DNA from: Pedomonas mirosovicensis
GTDB taxonomy: Bacteria; Pseudomonadota; Alphaproteobacteria; Sphingomonadales; Sphingomonadaceae
Length of the DNA: 64,000 bases
Direction of reading: 5' to 3'
Assembly: GCF_022569295.1 (NCBI RefSeq)
Contig: NZ_JAKFIA010000001.1
Coordinates: 1,937,001 to 2,001,000, forward strand
In this document: positions 19,358 through 28,579 of the stretch, in pieces
How the letters are laid out: each line of letters opens with the position of its first letter
Numbering within the stretch: position 1 is the stretch's first letter
Made by a program: the position numbers and the translations under genes
Notes under the pieces: model-generated
Told to the model about the DNA's origin: nothing
Databases searched by the model: none
What the model saw: only the letters and a program-made list of their open reading frames with translations

Positions 19358-19842
19358 TTTGCGTTGGCGGCCTTGCGGCCCGTGGCGCTGCTCACCCGGT
19401 CAAGGAGGCCGTTCACGAACGCCGCCTCGCGCGGCTCGTAGAAGGCGTGGGCCACGTCCACATATTCGGTGATGACGACCGCCGTCGGCACGTCCGGCCG
19501 GGCAAGCAGCTCATAGGTTCCGGCGCGCAGGATCTGGCGCATCGGCCGGTCCAGCCGGTCCAGCGTCCAGCCCTCGGCCAGATGGCCTGCGATCAACTGA
19601 TCCACCTCGCTGCGGCGCGCCCACGCGCCCGAGACGATATCATCGAACAGGTTGCGATCGGCCCGGATGTAGGTGTCGCCCTCGATCTCGCTGCCGAGCC
19701 GGTGATCGTGGAATTCCTTGATGACGCGGGCAACCGCGTCCTCGCCCATCTCGATCTGGTAGAGCGCCTGCACGGCGGCAAGACGCGCCGCGCTGCGCGG
19801 CGTGCCGGGACGGGTCTTGGGTTTCAGGGTCTGTTCAGTCAC
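19354..19842 (-). CDS. nusB: Transcription antitermination factor NusB
   Basis: 162 residues, all-helical. With NusE (S10) it binds boxA RNA in rRNA operons. The pattern ARLAAVQALYQIEMG near the N-terminus and ELLARPDVPTAVVITEYVDVAHAFY near the C-terminus are the family hallmarks. It starts 6 bases after the ribH stop and overlaps thiL by ATGA, continuing the ribH-nusB-thiL order seen in many bacteria. Confidence 0.94.
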   Translation of the reverse strand: MTEQTLKPKTRPGTPRSAARLAAVQALYQIEMGEDAVARVIKEFHDHRLGSEIEGDTYIRADRNLFDDIVSGAWARRSEVDQLIAGHLAEGWTLDRLDRPMRQILRAGTYELLARPDVPTAVVITEYVDVAHAFYEPREAAFVNGLLDRVSSATGRKAANAK

Positions 19843-19848
19843 GGCAAA

Positions 19849-20286
19849 TCAACCTTCCGCGCCAAAGCGACGACGGTAATCGACCATCGTCAGGGCTGCC
19901 TCAACGGCGGCGCGGCCCTTGTTGCCACGGCCCACGCGGGCGCGCTCCCACGCCTGCACGAAATTCTCCGTCGTCAGGATGCCGTAGCCAATGGCCAGCC
20001 GCTCCCGCACCGCCAGATCCATCAGGCCCCGGGCGCTTTCCTCGCACACGTAGTCGTAGTGGGTGGTCTCGCCGCGCACGACGAGGCCCAGCGCCACATA
20101 GCCGTCGTACTTGCCGCTCTTGGCTGCCATGGCGATTGCGCCTGGAATCTCAAAAGCGCCCGGCACGGCGATCCGCTCCCACGTTGCGCCGGCGGCCTCG
20201 AGAGCCTGCGTGGCCCCCTTCACCAGTTCGTCGGCGATGTCCTCGTAAAAACGAGCCTCGACAATAAGGATATGCGGTGCGGTCAT
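19849..20286 (-). CDS. ribH: 6,7-dimethyl-8-ribityllumazine synthase
   Basis: 145 residues from the ATG at 20286; the open frame reaches 20397 but the upstream part is not homologous. It condenses the pyrimidinedione with 3,4-dihydroxybutanone phosphate, the penultimate riboflavin step. Motifs: VEARFYEDIADELVKGA, VPGAFEIPGAI, ALGLVVRGETTHYDYV with the proton-relay His. It is separated from the upstream ribB-X by 58 bases and lies 6 bases before nusB. Confidence 0.94.
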   Translation of the reverse strand: MTAPHILIVEARFYEDIADELVKGATQALEAAGATWERIAVPGAFEIPGAIAMAAKSGKYDGYVALGLVVRGETTHYDYVCEESARGLMDLAVRERLAIGYGILTTENFVQAWERARVGRGNKGRAAVEAALTMVDYRRRFGAEG

Positions 20287-20344
20287 GGACTTACCTAATG
20301 AATACAAACGAAAAAGAACGAAAACGGGCGGAAGGCCCGCCTGG

Positions 20345-21472
20345 TCATTCGACCGTGAACTGAACCTCGTCAACCACCTGAAGGCCATAGCCCTCAAGGC
20401 CGATGATGGTGTGGCGCGGCGAGCGGGTGAGCAGGATCAGGTCCTTGATGCCCAGATCAAGCAGGATCTGCGCCCCGATGCCGTAGTCGCGCAGCGTATG
20501 GTCTTCCTGCGTCTGGGTGGCGCGCGCCTTCATCTGCTGCGACAGCCGGTCCGGCCGGGTGTCGCGGATGATGACGATGACGCCGCTGCCATGCTGGTCG
20601 ATGGCCTTCATCGCCGCCTGGAGCTGGCCGGTGCGGGTGCCCACCTCGCCCAGCATGTCCTCGAACAGCGAGAGGGCGTGCATGCGGACGAGCGTCGGCT
20701 TCGAGGGGTCGATCTCGCCCTTGATGAGCACCAGGTGTTCGGCATATTCGGCGCGGTTGACGTAGGTCTTCGCCTTCCAGGTGCCGCCGTAGATGCTCTC
20801 CAGCTCGCCCTCGGCGATGCAGGCCACCAGATTGTCGTGGCGGCGGCGATAGGCGATCAGGTCCGCGATGGTGCCAACCTTGAGACCATGGTGCTGGGCG
20901 AAGGCGATCAGGTCCGGCAGGCGGGCCATGGTGCCATCGTCGTTCATGATCTCGCAGATCACGCCCGCGGGCATCAGCCCGGCGAGGCGCGCGATGTCCA
21001 CCGCCGCTTCCGTATGGCCGGCGCGCACCAGCACGCCGCCCTCGCGCGCCATCAGCGGGAACACGTGGCCGGGGGTGACGATGTGTTCCTTGCCCTTGGA
21101 GGGGTCGATGGCAACCGCGATGGTGCGGGCGCGGTCGGCTGCGGAGATGCCGGTGGTGACGCCCTCTTTCGCCTCGATGGAGACGGTGAAGGCGGTTTCG
21201 TGCCGGGTGCCGTTGTTCTGGCTCATCAGCGGCAGGTCGAGCTGGCGCACCCGCTCGGCGGTCATCGACAGGCAGATGAGGCCGCGGCCGTACTTGGCCA
21301 TGAAGTTGATGGCATCGGGGGTCGCCATCTGGGCCGGAATGATGAGGTCGCCCTCGTTCTCCCGGTCCTCGTCGTCCACCAGAATGAACATGCGCCCGTT
21401 GCGGGCGTCCTCGATGATTTCCTCGATGGAAGACAGGGCCTGCAGGTCGCTGGAATGGACCGTCTTCAGCAT
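20345..21472 (-). CDS. ribB: 3,4-dihydroxy-2-butanone-4-phosphate synthase fused to a degenerate GTP cyclohydrolase II domain (RibBX type)
   Basis: 375 residues from the ATG at 21472, which has a strong GAAGGAGG ribosome site. The N-terminal 205 residues are a complete RibB: DDEDRENEGDLI is the acidic metal loop, and RAGHTEAAVDIARLAG is the ribulose-phosphate site. The C-terminal part aligns with GTP cyclohydrolase II by DYGIGAQILLDLGIKDLILLT, but the zinc site is gone. Where the active enzyme has H-SECLTGD...LRCDCG, this one reads VRMHALSLFEDMLGEVGTRTG. The cyclohydrolase is therefore expected to be inactive and another GTP cyclohydrolase must exist. Its start overlaps the ribE stop by seven bases. 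Confidence 0.93.
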   Translation of the reverse strand: MLKTVHSSDLQALSSIEEIIEDARNGRMFILVDDEDRENEGDLIIPAQMATPDAINFMAKYGRGLICLSMTAERVRQLDLPLMSQNNGTRHETAFTVSIEAKEGVTTGISAADRARTIAVAIDPSKGKEHIVTPGHVFPLMAREGGVLVRAGHTEAAVDIARLAGLMPAGVICEIMNDDGTMARLPDLIAFAQHHGLKVGTIADLIAYRRRHDNLVACIAEGELESIYGGTWKAKTYVNRAEYAEHLVLIKGEIDPSKPTLVRMHALSLFEDMLGEVGTRTGQLQAAMKAIDQHGSGVIVIIRDTRPDRLSQQMKARATQTQEDHTLRDYGIGAQILLDLGIKDLILLTRSPRHTIIGLEGYGLQVVDEVQFTVE

Positions 21473-22071
21473 GACGCAACCTCCTTCAGTCGCGCCACAT
21501 ACCGCGCGAGCACGTCGATCTCGATGTTCACCGCATCGCCCACCTTGGCCTGGCCGAGGGTGGTGCATGCCTGGGTGTGGGGAATGATGTTCACCTCGAA
21601 CAGCGCGCCCTCCGCGCTGTCCTCCACCGCGTTCACGGTGAGCGAGATGCCATCCACCGTGACGGAGCCCTTCTGGGCAACATAAGGCGCAAGCGCCTTC
21701 GGGATTTGAAACTGAATGCGCCGGGACGCGCCATCGGGCACGATGCTGGTGATGCGGCCCACCGCATCCACATGGCCGGTGACGATGTGCCCGCCCAGCT
21801 CATCGCCCACCTTCAGCGCCCGCTCCAGATTGACCGGCGTGCCCGCCTGCCAGCTTGCCAGCGCCGAGCGCGCGAGCGTTTCTCCGGAAACATCGACGGC
21901 GAACCAGTCTTCGCCCTTGTCGACCACCGTCAGGCAGACGCCCGAACAGGCGATGGATGCGCCGATCTCGACCGTCGAGAGGTCGAACGCGGTGCCAAGA
22001 ACAATGCGCGTATCGCCGCGCTGCTCGATGGAACGGACGGTGCCGATGTCTGTGATGATGCCTGTGAACAT
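21466..22071 (-). CDS. ribE: Riboflavin synthase (alpha subunit)
   Basis: 201 residues with the two lumazine-binding repeats: MFTGIITDIGTV with VNLERALKVGDELGGHIVTGHVD, and the second repeat SVTVDGISLTVNAVED. It dismutates two lumazines into riboflavin. It is 12 bases after ribD and overlaps the start of ribB-X, so the three genes form one operon. Also called ribC in some genomes. Confidence 0.94.
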   Translation of the reverse strand: MFTGIITDIGTVRSIEQRGDTRIVLGTAFDLSTVEIGASIACSGVCLTVVDKGEDWFAVDVSGETLARSALASWQAGTPVNLERALKVGDELGGHIVTGHVDAVGRITSIVPDGASRRIQFQIPKALAPYVAQKGSVTVDGISLTVNAVEDSAEGALFEVNIIPHTQACTTLGQAKVGDAVNIEIDVLARYVARLKEVASC

Positions 22072-22083
22072 AGCAGCTTCCCG

Positions 22084-23094
22084 TTAGCGGATACGCTCCA
22101 AAACCGCCAGCCGAACTTGACCCAGAGCGCAAGTGTCCAGCGCGCGCCAGCGTCCGTGCGCCTCATCCAGCCGGGCAAGGCCCAGATCCTCGACCCCGCT
22201 GCGCCCGTCGCCAAGGATGATCGGGGCAGTATACCACAGCAGACAGTCTACCAGATCGTGACGAAGCAGCGCCGCCGCAAGCCCCGCCCCCCCTTCGGCC
22301 ATCACCCTGAGCGCCCCTTCCGCCGCCAGCCCGGCCAGCATTTCCGGCAGGGACTGGCCGGAGAGAATCTCCGCCTTCCCCGCCAGCTTCAGGTTGGACG
22401 GAATCTGGCCAAGCGTCTGGCTCGCCACCACCGGGCGGGGCGAGCGGTGTTCGAGGCCCGGCAGGCGCACGTCCAGCAGCGGATCGTCCGCCTCAAGCGT
22501 GCGGCGGCCGATAAGAATAATGTCGTGCCGCGCCCGCTCCAGATGCACATGCGCCCTCGCCTCCGGGCCGGTGATCCAGCGACTCTCGCCATTGGAAAGG
22601 GCAATGCGGCCATCAAGCGAGGTCGCCAGCTTCAAGGTGACTTCCGGCCGCCCTTCGGCAAGGCGCAGGCGAAAGCCGCGCTGCTGGCGCACCGCCTCCG
22701 CCTCCAGAACGCCGGTGGTGACGCAAATGCCCGCCTGTTGCAGCGCCAGCGCGCCGTGCCCCGCCGTGCGCGGGTCCGGGTCCAGCGTGGCGATGACCAC
22801 CCGCTCTGGCTGCGCGGCGAGCAGCAGACTGGTACAGGAGGCCCCACGCGGGCTTTCATGCGCGCAGGGCTCAAGGGTGACATAAACCGTGGAGTCGCGG
22901 GCCGCCGCGCCCGCCTGTTCCAAGGCCATGGCCTCGGCATGGGGGCGGCCGCCGGGCTGGGTCCAGCCCCGGCCGACGACGACACCATCCTTGATGATAA
23001 CGCAGCCCACCGACGGATTGGGCTGGGTTTGCCCCAGGCCGCGCTCGGCCAGAGCCAGCGCCGAGCGCATCCATCGGAAATCTTGGTTCATCAA
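22084..23094 (-). CDS. ribD: Bifunctional riboflavin deaminase/reductase
   Basis: 336 residues. The N-terminal deaminase carries zinc ligands His52, Cys77 and Cys87 (PHAEAMAL, LEPCAHESPRGASC). The C-terminal reductase starts near 145 with VTLKLATSLDGRIALSNGES and has MAEGGAGLAAALLR. Together these do the second and third steps from GTP. A run of seven Gs in the reductase keeps frame. It starts 18 bases after the nrdR stop; no FMN riboswitch is visible upstream. Confidence 0.94.
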   Translation of the reverse strand: MMNQDFRWMRSALALAERGLGQTQPNPSVGCVIIKDGVVVGRGWTQPGGRPHAEAMALEQAGAAARDSTVYVTLEPCAHESPRGASCTSLLLAAQPERVVIATLDPDPRTAGHGALALQQAGICVTTGVLEAEAVRQQRGFRLRLAEGRPEVTLKLATSLDGRIALSNGESRWITGPEARAHVHLERARHDIILIGRRTLEADDPLLDVRLPGLEHRSPRPVVASQTLGQIPSNLKLAGKAEILSGQSLPEMLAGLAAEGALRVMAEGGAGLAAALLRHDLVDCLLWYTAPIILGDGRSGVEDLGLARLDEAHGRWRALDTCALGQVRLAVLERIR

Positions 23095-23112
23095 GCCTGC
23101 TTTCGCTTACGG

Positions 23113-23604
23113 CTACTCGCTTTTCCAGACATCCAGTTCGCGATTGTCCACAAGCTTTCCGCCCAACTGGCCAACGAAAGTCTCGAAGTCCTTGGCCTCG
23201 CGGAAGTTCTTGTAAACCGACGCAAAGCGGACATAGGCAACCGGATCGAGCGCCTCAAGCCGCTCCATCACCAATTCGCCGATCTGGTGGGCCGGAATCT
23301 CGTTCTCGCCCATCGACTCGAGCTGGCGCACGATGCCCGTCACCAGCCGGTCGATCCGGTCCGGCTCCACCGGACGCTTACGAAGCGCAATGCGAATGGA
23401 GCGCTCCAGCTTGTCGCGCTCGAACAATTCGCGCTTGCCCGATTTCTTGATGACCACCAGTTCCCGCAGCTGAACCCGCTCGAAGGTGGTAAACCGCGCG
23501 CCGCAGGCCGGGCACTGACGCCGCCGCCGAATGGCCGAGTTGTCCTCGGTCGGGCGGCTATCCTTCACCTGCGTATCTTCGTGACTGCAAAATGGACAAC
23601 GCAT
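23113..23604 (-). CDS. nrdR: Transcriptional repressor NrdR
   Basis: 163 residues. A zinc ribbon at the N-terminus uses Cys3, Cys6, Cys31 and Cys34 (RCPFC and CPACG), followed by an ATP-cone (about 49-139). It represses ribonucleotide reductase genes in response to (d)ATP. It sits between glyA and ribD, a placement shared by many Alphaproteobacteria. Length is normal. Confidence 0.95.
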   Translation of the reverse strand: MRCPFCSHEDTQVKDSRPTEDNSAIRRRRQCPACGARFTTFERVQLRELVVIKKSGKRELFERDKLERSIRIALRKRPVEPDRIDRLVTGIVRQLESMGENEIPAHQIGELVMERLEALDPVAYVRFASVYKNFREAKDFETFVGQLGGKLVDNRELDVWKSE

Positions 23605-23704
23605 CAGCGCTTCCGCCTTTCATCCCGATTGGCGAGCATGGCCGGACAGTAGTCCACACCAGATATGGTGTCCACTCCGCCATCAGCCTCTAAATCGATT
23701 TATT

Positions 23705-23905
23705 ATTCTTGCAGGGGTCTCGGACCCCTGCACCCCCTTCCCTTTTGGGGCGCGCCCGTGATGGAGGGCGAATCCCATTCAGGAACACGAAAAGGGCCGC
23801 GCCCTGCATGACGGACGCGGCCCGAAAATCGAATGGGAGGTTGCCAGGAGGGAGCTGTTATTTTGTGCGCCTCCGCGCACGGGGCCCCTCCTGCAAACAA
23901 CCCAA
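23705..23905. repeat. Mosaic hairpin repeat, copy 5 (largest)
   Basis: Left end: GCAGGGGTC (23711-23719) with GACCCCTGC (23723-23731), loop TCG. Middle: AAAGGGCCGCG pairing with CGCGGCCC. Right end: GGGAGGTTGCCAGGAGGG, then a GTGCGCCTCCGCGCAC dyad and CCCCTCCTGCAAA. The two ends face each other like a REP pair (BIME). It lies between glyA (stop 23911) and nrdR on the minus strand. Confidence 0.8.
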
Positions 23906-23910
23906 AGGTT

Positions 23911-25224
23911 TTACCCCTGATAGATCGGGAAGCGCTTGCACAGCGCCGAGACGCGGGCGCGCACATCGGCTTCCACGGCCTGATTGTTCTCGGGGCCATT
24001 GGCGACGAGGCCGTCCAGCACGTCGGCGATCATGTCACCGATTTCCTGGAACTCGGCCACGCCGAAGCCGCGGGTGGTGCCGGCGGGCGAGCCCACGCGG
24101 ATGCCCGAGGTCTTGGTCGGCGGAAGCGGGTCGAACGGCACGCCGTTCTTGTTGCAGGTGATGCCCGCGCGCTCCAGCGCCTCGTCGGCGTCCTTGCCGG
24201 TGAGGCCCTTCGGGCGCAGGTCGATGAGCGCCAGGTGGGTGTCGGTGCCGCCGGCCACGATATCGCAGCCGCGCTCCTTCAGGCGTGCCGCCAGAACCTG
24301 CGCGTTCTCGATCACCTTCTTGGCGTAGACCTTGAACTCCGGCTGGAGCGCCTCACCGAAGGCGACGGCCTTGGCGGCGATGACGTGCATCAGCGGGCCG
24401 CCCTGCAGGCCGGGGAACACCGCCGAGTTGATCTTCTTGGCGATATCCTCGCGGTTGGTGAGGATCATGCCGCCGCGCGGGCCACGCAGGGTCTTGTGGG
24501 TGGTGGTGGTCACCACGTCCGCATAGGGCAGCGGGTTCGGGTGCGCGCCACCGGCAACGAGGCCGGCGAAGTGGGCCATATCCACCATCAGGAGCGCGCC
24601 GACCGAGTCGGCGATCTCGCGGAAGCGCTTGAAGTCCAGCGTGCGCGGATAGGCCGAGCCGCCCGCGATGATGAGCTTGGGGCTATGTTCCTTGGCGAGC
24701 CGCTCCACCTCGTCGAAGTCGATCAGGTGGGTGTTCGGGTCAACGCCGTACTGCACCGCCTTGAACCACTTGCCGGAGAGCGCCGGGGGCGCGCCGTGGG
24801 TCAGGTGGCCGCCTGCCGCCAGCGACAGGCCCATGATGGTGTCGCCCGGCTGGAACAGAGCCAGCATGACCGCGCCGTTGGCCTGCGCGCCGGAGTGCGG
24901 CTGCACGTTGACGAACTCGGCGCCGAACAGCTTCTTGGCGCGATCGATCGCCAGCTGCTCGGCGATATCGACGTGGTGGCAGCCCTGGTAGTAGCGCTTG
25001 TGGGGGTAGCCCTCGGCGTACTTGTTGGTGAGCACCGAGCCTTGCGCTTCCAGCACCGCCTGGGAGACGATGTTCTCCGAGGCGATCAGCTCGATCTGGT
25101 CCTGCTGGCGGCGCAGCTCGCCCTCGATGGCGGCGGCCAGTTCCGGGTCCGCCTGCGCGACGCCGGCGGTGAAGAAATCGGGGGCGCGGCCCTCGGTTTC
25201 GGTCTTAAGAGCGGCGGAAGTCAT
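23911..25224 (-). CDS. glyA: Serine hydroxymethyltransferase
   Basis: 437 residues; PLP lysine Lys244 in [14 protein letters not shown]. It converts serine and tetrahydrofolate to glycine and methylene-tetrahydrofolate, which feeds MetF at 42-43 kb. Other motifs: [19 protein letters not shown] and [15 protein letters not shown] 10-residue N-terminal extension over the usual start is present. It follows rpiB; in the uncorrected sequence the shifted rpiB frame runs 20 bases into it. Confidence 0.96.
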   Translation of the reverse strand: MTSAALKTETEGRAPDFFTAGVAQADPELAAAIEGELRRQQDQIELIASENIVSQAVLEAQGSVLTNKYAEGYPHKRYYQGCHHVDIAEQLAIDRAKKLFGAEFVNVQPHSGAQANGAVMLALFQPGDTIMGLSLAAGGHLTHGAPPALSGKWFKAVQYGVDPNTHLIDFDEVERLAKEHSPKLIIAGGSAYPRTLDFKRFREIADSVGALLMVDMAHFAGLVAGGAHPNPLPYADVVTTTTHKTLRGPRGGMILTNREDIAKKINSAVFPGLQGGPLMHVIAAKAVAFGEALQPEFKVYAKKVIENAQVLAARLKERGCDIVAGGTDTHLALIDLRPKGLTGKDADEALERAGITCNKNGVPFDPLPPTKTSGIRVGSPAGTTRGFGVAEFQEIGDMIADVLDGLVANGPENNQAVEADVRARVSALCKRFPIYQG

Positions 25225-25687
25225 CGCTTATTCTCCCTGGGTACGAAGGGGCGGATTGGAAAGCTTGTCGATCCGCCGCTGGTGACGGCCGCCGTCGAAG
25301 GGGGGTCGCCAGAAACTCTTTCAGAATGTCGCGGGCCACGTCCACGCCGGTCAGGCGCTCGCCCAGCGCCAGCACGTTGGCATCGTTGTGCTGGCGAGCG
25401 AGGCGCGCCATCAGGCCGCTGGTGCACAGCGCCGCGCGCACGGCGGGGTTGCGGTTGGCCGCAATCGAGATGCCGATGCCCGAACCGCAGACCACGACGC
25501 CCAGCTGCGCCTTGCCGTCCGCCACCGCGTCGGCCACGGCATAGCCGAAGTCCGGATAGTCCACCGACTCGGAGCCGCAGGTGCCCAGATCCAGCACGTT
25601 GAACCCGCTCTCATGCAGGTCATCCATCAGGATCTGCTTCAGCTTGACGCCGGCATGATCCGAACCGATCGCAACAGTCTTGGTCAT
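25205..25687 (-). CDS. rpiB: Ribose-5-phosphate isomerase B, C-terminus altered by a one-base shift
   Basis: As read, 160 residues from the ATG at 25687. It isomerises ribose-5-phosphate and ribulose-5-phosphate; the latter is the RibB substrate. [11 protein letters not shown] and Cys68 in [15 protein letters not shown] are the family motifs. After Pro129 (EFLATP) the frame changes and runs into glyA. Removing one base from the six-G run at 25300-25305 restores the expected tail [13 protein letters not shown] and a TAA at 25228, three bases before the glyA start. So the native protein is about 152 residues, and the shift is either an error or slippage. Confidence 0.9.
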   Translation of the reverse strand: MTKTVAIGSDHAGVKLKQILMDDLHESGFNVLDLGTCGSESVDYPDFGYAVADAVADGKAQLGVVVCGSGIGISIAANRNPAVRAALCTSGLMARLARQHNDANVLALGERLTGVDVARDILKEFLATPLRRRPSPAADRQAFQSAPSYPGRISDDFRRS

Positions 25688-25841
25688 GAAATCTCTCGAC
25701 TCGAAAGCAGGAGTTAGGGGCCGGTCTTTCAGGCCTGCCATAACGGGGGCGCTCCTAGCACAGCCGGACCACAAGGGCTAGGGGGTGGCAGAATGAACAG
25801 CCATGCGCCCACGCTATAGGCAGGGAGTTCCCCTCTCCGCC

Positions 25842-26093
25842 TCAAACGATCAGCCCGCGTCGGGGGTGCTGCGTCGTTTTGGCGGGCTCCTGCGTGTCGC
25901 CCTCCCCGCCCTGCCCGAGAGACGCCTTCAGCTTGCGGATCGCCATGTTGGCCAGCACGTGGCTCGGTGTATGGCTGGAGCCGACGACGACCGCCTCCAG
26001 CCCGGTGAGCGGATCGATGGCGCACACCTTGACGCTGCTGCCGACCGGCGTGAACTCCACAAAGAAGCCCTCGAAGTCCGTCTCGTCGGTCAT
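25842..26093 (-). CDS. Small conserved alphaproteobacterial protein (DUF6898-like)
   Basis: 83 residues; reads FEGFFVEFTPVGSSVKVCAIDP, then TGLEAVVVGSSHTPSHVLANM and AIRKLKASL. The pattern of a short F-VPVGG-VKV-AIDP strand pair followed by a helix recalls a short family I remember as DUF6898; that assignment is from memory. Starts 43 bases downstream of hemA, with rpiB 155 bases further on. The function is unknown. A Gln/Glu-rich tail adds about 20 residues. Confidence 0.65.
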   Translation of the reverse strand: MTDETDFEGFFVEFTPVGSSVKVCAIDPLTGLEAVVVGSSHTPSHVLANMAIRKLKASLGQGGEGDTQEPAKTTQHPRRGLIV

Positions 26094-26136
26094 GGCGCGG
26101 GCTCGTTGCGATCAGGCGCGACGCTGTGGCGGCCGG

Positions 26137-27351
26137 TCAGGCCGCCAGTTGCAGGTCAAGACGGTCCCAGATTTCCAGGAGGGCGTCGCGCAGGGCGACC
26201 ATCATGGTATCGTCGTGGTACGGCGTCGGCGTGAAGCGCAGGCGCTCCGTGCCACGCGGGACGGTCGGGTAGTTGATGGGCTGGACGTAGATGCCGTACT
26301 CCAGCAGCAGGATATCGGAGATCTTCTTGCAGCGCACCGGATCGCCCACTTTGACGGGGACGATGTGGCTGACCGACGGCATGACCGGCAGGCCCGCTTC
26401 CGCCAGCAGGTCCTTGAGGAACTGGGCGCGCTCCTGATGGCGCTCGCGCTCCACCTGGCTTTCCTTCAGGTGGCGGATGCTCGCCAGCGCGCCGGACACC
26501 AGCACCGGGGCCAGCGAGGTGGAGAAGATGAAGCCCGGAGCATAGGAGCGCACCACGTCGATGATGGTCTTGCTCGCGGTGATGTAGCCGCCCATCACGC
26601 CGAAGGCCTTGCCCAGCGTGCCCTCGATGATGGTAAGGCGTTGGGCAACGCCGTCCCGCTCCGAAATGCCGCCGCCGCGCGCGCCGTACATGCCGACCGC
26701 GTGCACCTCATCCAGGTAGGTGAGCGCGTTGTACTTGTCGGCCAGGTCGCAGATCTCCTTGATGGGGGCGATGTCGCCATCCATCGAGTAGACCGACTCG
26801 AAGGCGATCAGCTTGGGCGTCTCTGCCGGACAGGCGGCCAGCAGCTCCTCCAGATGCTGGAGGTCGTTGTGGCGGAAGATGTGCTTCTCGCAGCCCGAGT
26901 TGCGGATGCCCGCGATCATGGAGGCGTGGTTCAGCTCGTCCGAGAAGATCACGCAGCCGGGCAGCAGGCGGGCGAGCGTCGAGAGCGTCGCCTCGTTCGA
27001 GACATAGCCGGAGGTGAAGGTGAGCGCGGCTTCCTTGCCGTGCAGGTCCGCCAGTTCGGCTTCCAGATCGAGGTGATAGTGGGTGTTGCCGCTGATGTTG
27101 CGGGTGCCGCCCGAGCCTGCGCCCACATCATGCAGCGCCTGCTCCATGGCCTCGATCACCTTGGGGTGCTGACCCATGCATAGGTAGTCGTTGGAGCACC
27201 ACATGACGATGGGACGCTGGCCGTTGTGACCGGCAAAGCAACGAGCATTGGGATACGCGCCACGGTTCCGCAGGATATCGATAAAGACGCGATACCGGCC
27301 CTCTTGATGCAGGCGATCGATCGCCTCCTGAAAAACTCTCTCGTAGTTCAT
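26137..27351 (-). CDS. hemA: 5-aminolevulinate synthase (C4 pathway)
   Basis: 404 residues. It condenses glycine and succinyl-CoA to 5-aminolevulinate, the first heme step in Alphaproteobacteria and mitochondria. The PLP lysine is Lys248 in [33 protein letters not shown] and [10 protein letters not shown] are family motifs. HemB, the next enzyme, is encoded at 29.6 kb on the other strand. Start ATG at 27351. No Fnr box (TTGAT-N4-ATCAA) or heme-regulatory CP motif is seen. Confidence 0.96.
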   Translation of the reverse strand: MNYERVFQEAIDRLHQEGRYRVFIDILRNRGAYPNARCFAGHNGQRPIVMWCSNDYLCMGQHPKVIEAMEQALHDVGAGSGGTRNISGNTHYHLDLEAELADLHGKEAALTFTSGYVSNEATLSTLARLLPGCVIFSDELNHASMIAGIRNSGCEKHIFRHNDLQHLEELLAACPAETPKLIAFESVYSMDGDIAPIKEICDLADKYNALTYLDEVHAVGMYGARGGGISERDGVAQRLTIIEGTLGKAFGVMGGYITASKTIIDVVRSYAPGFIFSTSLAPVLVSGALASIRHLKESQVERERHQERAQFLKDLLAEAGLPVMPSVSHIVPVKVGDPVRCKKISDILLLEYGIYVQPINYPTVPRGTERLRFTPTPYHDDTMMVALRDALLEIWDRLDLQLAA

Positions 27352-27476
27352 GGCCGAGCGTCCTGGACCGTTACGTTTGATTTATACCTATGTATCCGTG
27401 GGTTCCCCCGCAATAGCCGAATTTGTCGCAACCCTGCCGCTTCGGGCGGCTTTTGCGCCCAACCCCCACTTTGGTG

Positions 27477-28529
27477 TTAGTCGAGACGCACGTCTCCGCC
27501 TGCCGGTTCCTGAAAATGCGCCTCGACCATCTCGGGCGTGACGTCGGCAAGGCTCGCCGGGCTCCAGCGGGGGTTGCGGTCCTTGTCGATCAGCTGGGCG
27601 CGCACGCCCTCGTAGAAGTCCTGGCCATGCTTGATCCGGCAGACCATACGATACTCCTGCCGCAGGCACCCGGCCAGGTCGAGGCCCCGCCCGGCCCGCA
27701 CCGCCCGCAGCGTCAGCTTCAGCGAGGTGGGCGACAGCGCGAGCAGCCGGTCGCGCAGGGCAACGGCCCAGTCGTCACCGCCGGACAGCGCGGCGACGAT
27801 TTCCTCCACCGTCTCGCCCGCGAAGTACCGGTCGATCTTCGCCTGCATCCCGGCCAGCGCCGACTCGCCGGGGTCGGCGTGGAAGCGGGAGAGGATCTCC
27901 TCCACCGAAGCGTCCTCATGGATGAGCGCCTGCGCCAGCGCCTCGATCCGCTCGGAGGGCACGTAGTGCGTGGCAATGCCCGCATAGAGGCAGTCCGCCG
28001 CCTTCAGGCGCTCGCCGAGCAGGCCGAGGTAAACGCCCAGCTGGCCCGGCATGTGGCCGAGCAGGTGCGTGCCGCCCACGTCCGGAATGAGGCCGATGCC
28101 GGTCTCCGGCATGGCGAACAGGGTCTTCTCGGTGGCGACGCGATAGGGACCATGGACCGACAGGCCGACGCCCCCGCCCATGACGATGCCGTCGATGAGC
28201 GCCACATACGGCTTGGGGAAGGTGCTGGTCAGGTAATCGGCGCGGTATTCGTCGAAGAAGAAGCGCTCGTAGCCCTCCCCGCCCGCGCGTCCCGCCCGGT
28301 GCATGCTCACGACGTCGCCGCCCGCGCAGAAGGCCCGGTCCCCCGCCCCGCGGATGAGGACGATCTGAACCGCCGGGTTATCCTCCCACGCCTTCATCTG
28401 GTCGTGGATGGCAATGCACATGGGGTGCGTCAGCGCATTCAGCGCCTTGGGGCGGTTGAGGGTGATGATGCCCGCGCGACCCTCGATCTCGAACAGAACG
28501 TCTTCATTCACAAGAGCGGCGTCGTTCAT
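27477..28529 (-). CDS. 3-hydroxyisobutyryl-CoA hydrolase (crotonase superfamily)
   Basis: 350 residues from the ATG at 28529 (ribosome site GAGGGAACC). In valine breakdown it hydrolyses 3-hydroxyisobutyryl-CoA. The catalytic region MPETGIGLIPDVGGTHLLG and oxyanion segment GAGDRAFCAGGDV distinguish it from hydratases, as does the helical C-terminal extension typical of HIBCH. The beta-hydroxyacid dehydrogenase at 32.6 kb could take the next step. An enoyl-CoA hydratase of uncertain role is the alternative. Confidence 0.88.
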   Translation of the reverse strand: MNDAALVNEDVLFEIEGRAGIITLNRPKALNALTHPMCIAIHDQMKAWEDNPAVQIVLIRGAGDRAFCAGGDVVSMHRAGRAGGEGYERFFFDEYRADYLTSTFPKPYVALIDGIVMGGGVGLSVHGPYRVATEKTLFAMPETGIGLIPDVGGTHLLGHMPGQLGVYLGLLGERLKAADCLYAGIATHYVPSERIEALAQALIHEDASVEEILSRFHADPGESALAGMQAKIDRYFAGETVEEIVAALSGGDDWAVALRDRLLALSPTSLKLTLRAVRAGRGLDLAGCLRQEYRMVCRIKHGQDFYEGVRAQLIDKDRNPRWSPASLADVTPEMVEAHFQEPAGGDVRLD

Positions 28530-28579
28530 GGTTCCCTCATCCGTCAGAAAGCTGCGATCAAAAAATGGTCGCCACAGTC

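Noticed and set aside
19849-23094. FMN riboswitch in the riboflavin operon
   Set aside because: Gaps between the genes are too short (12-58 bases) and no conserved FMN-element sequence was seen.
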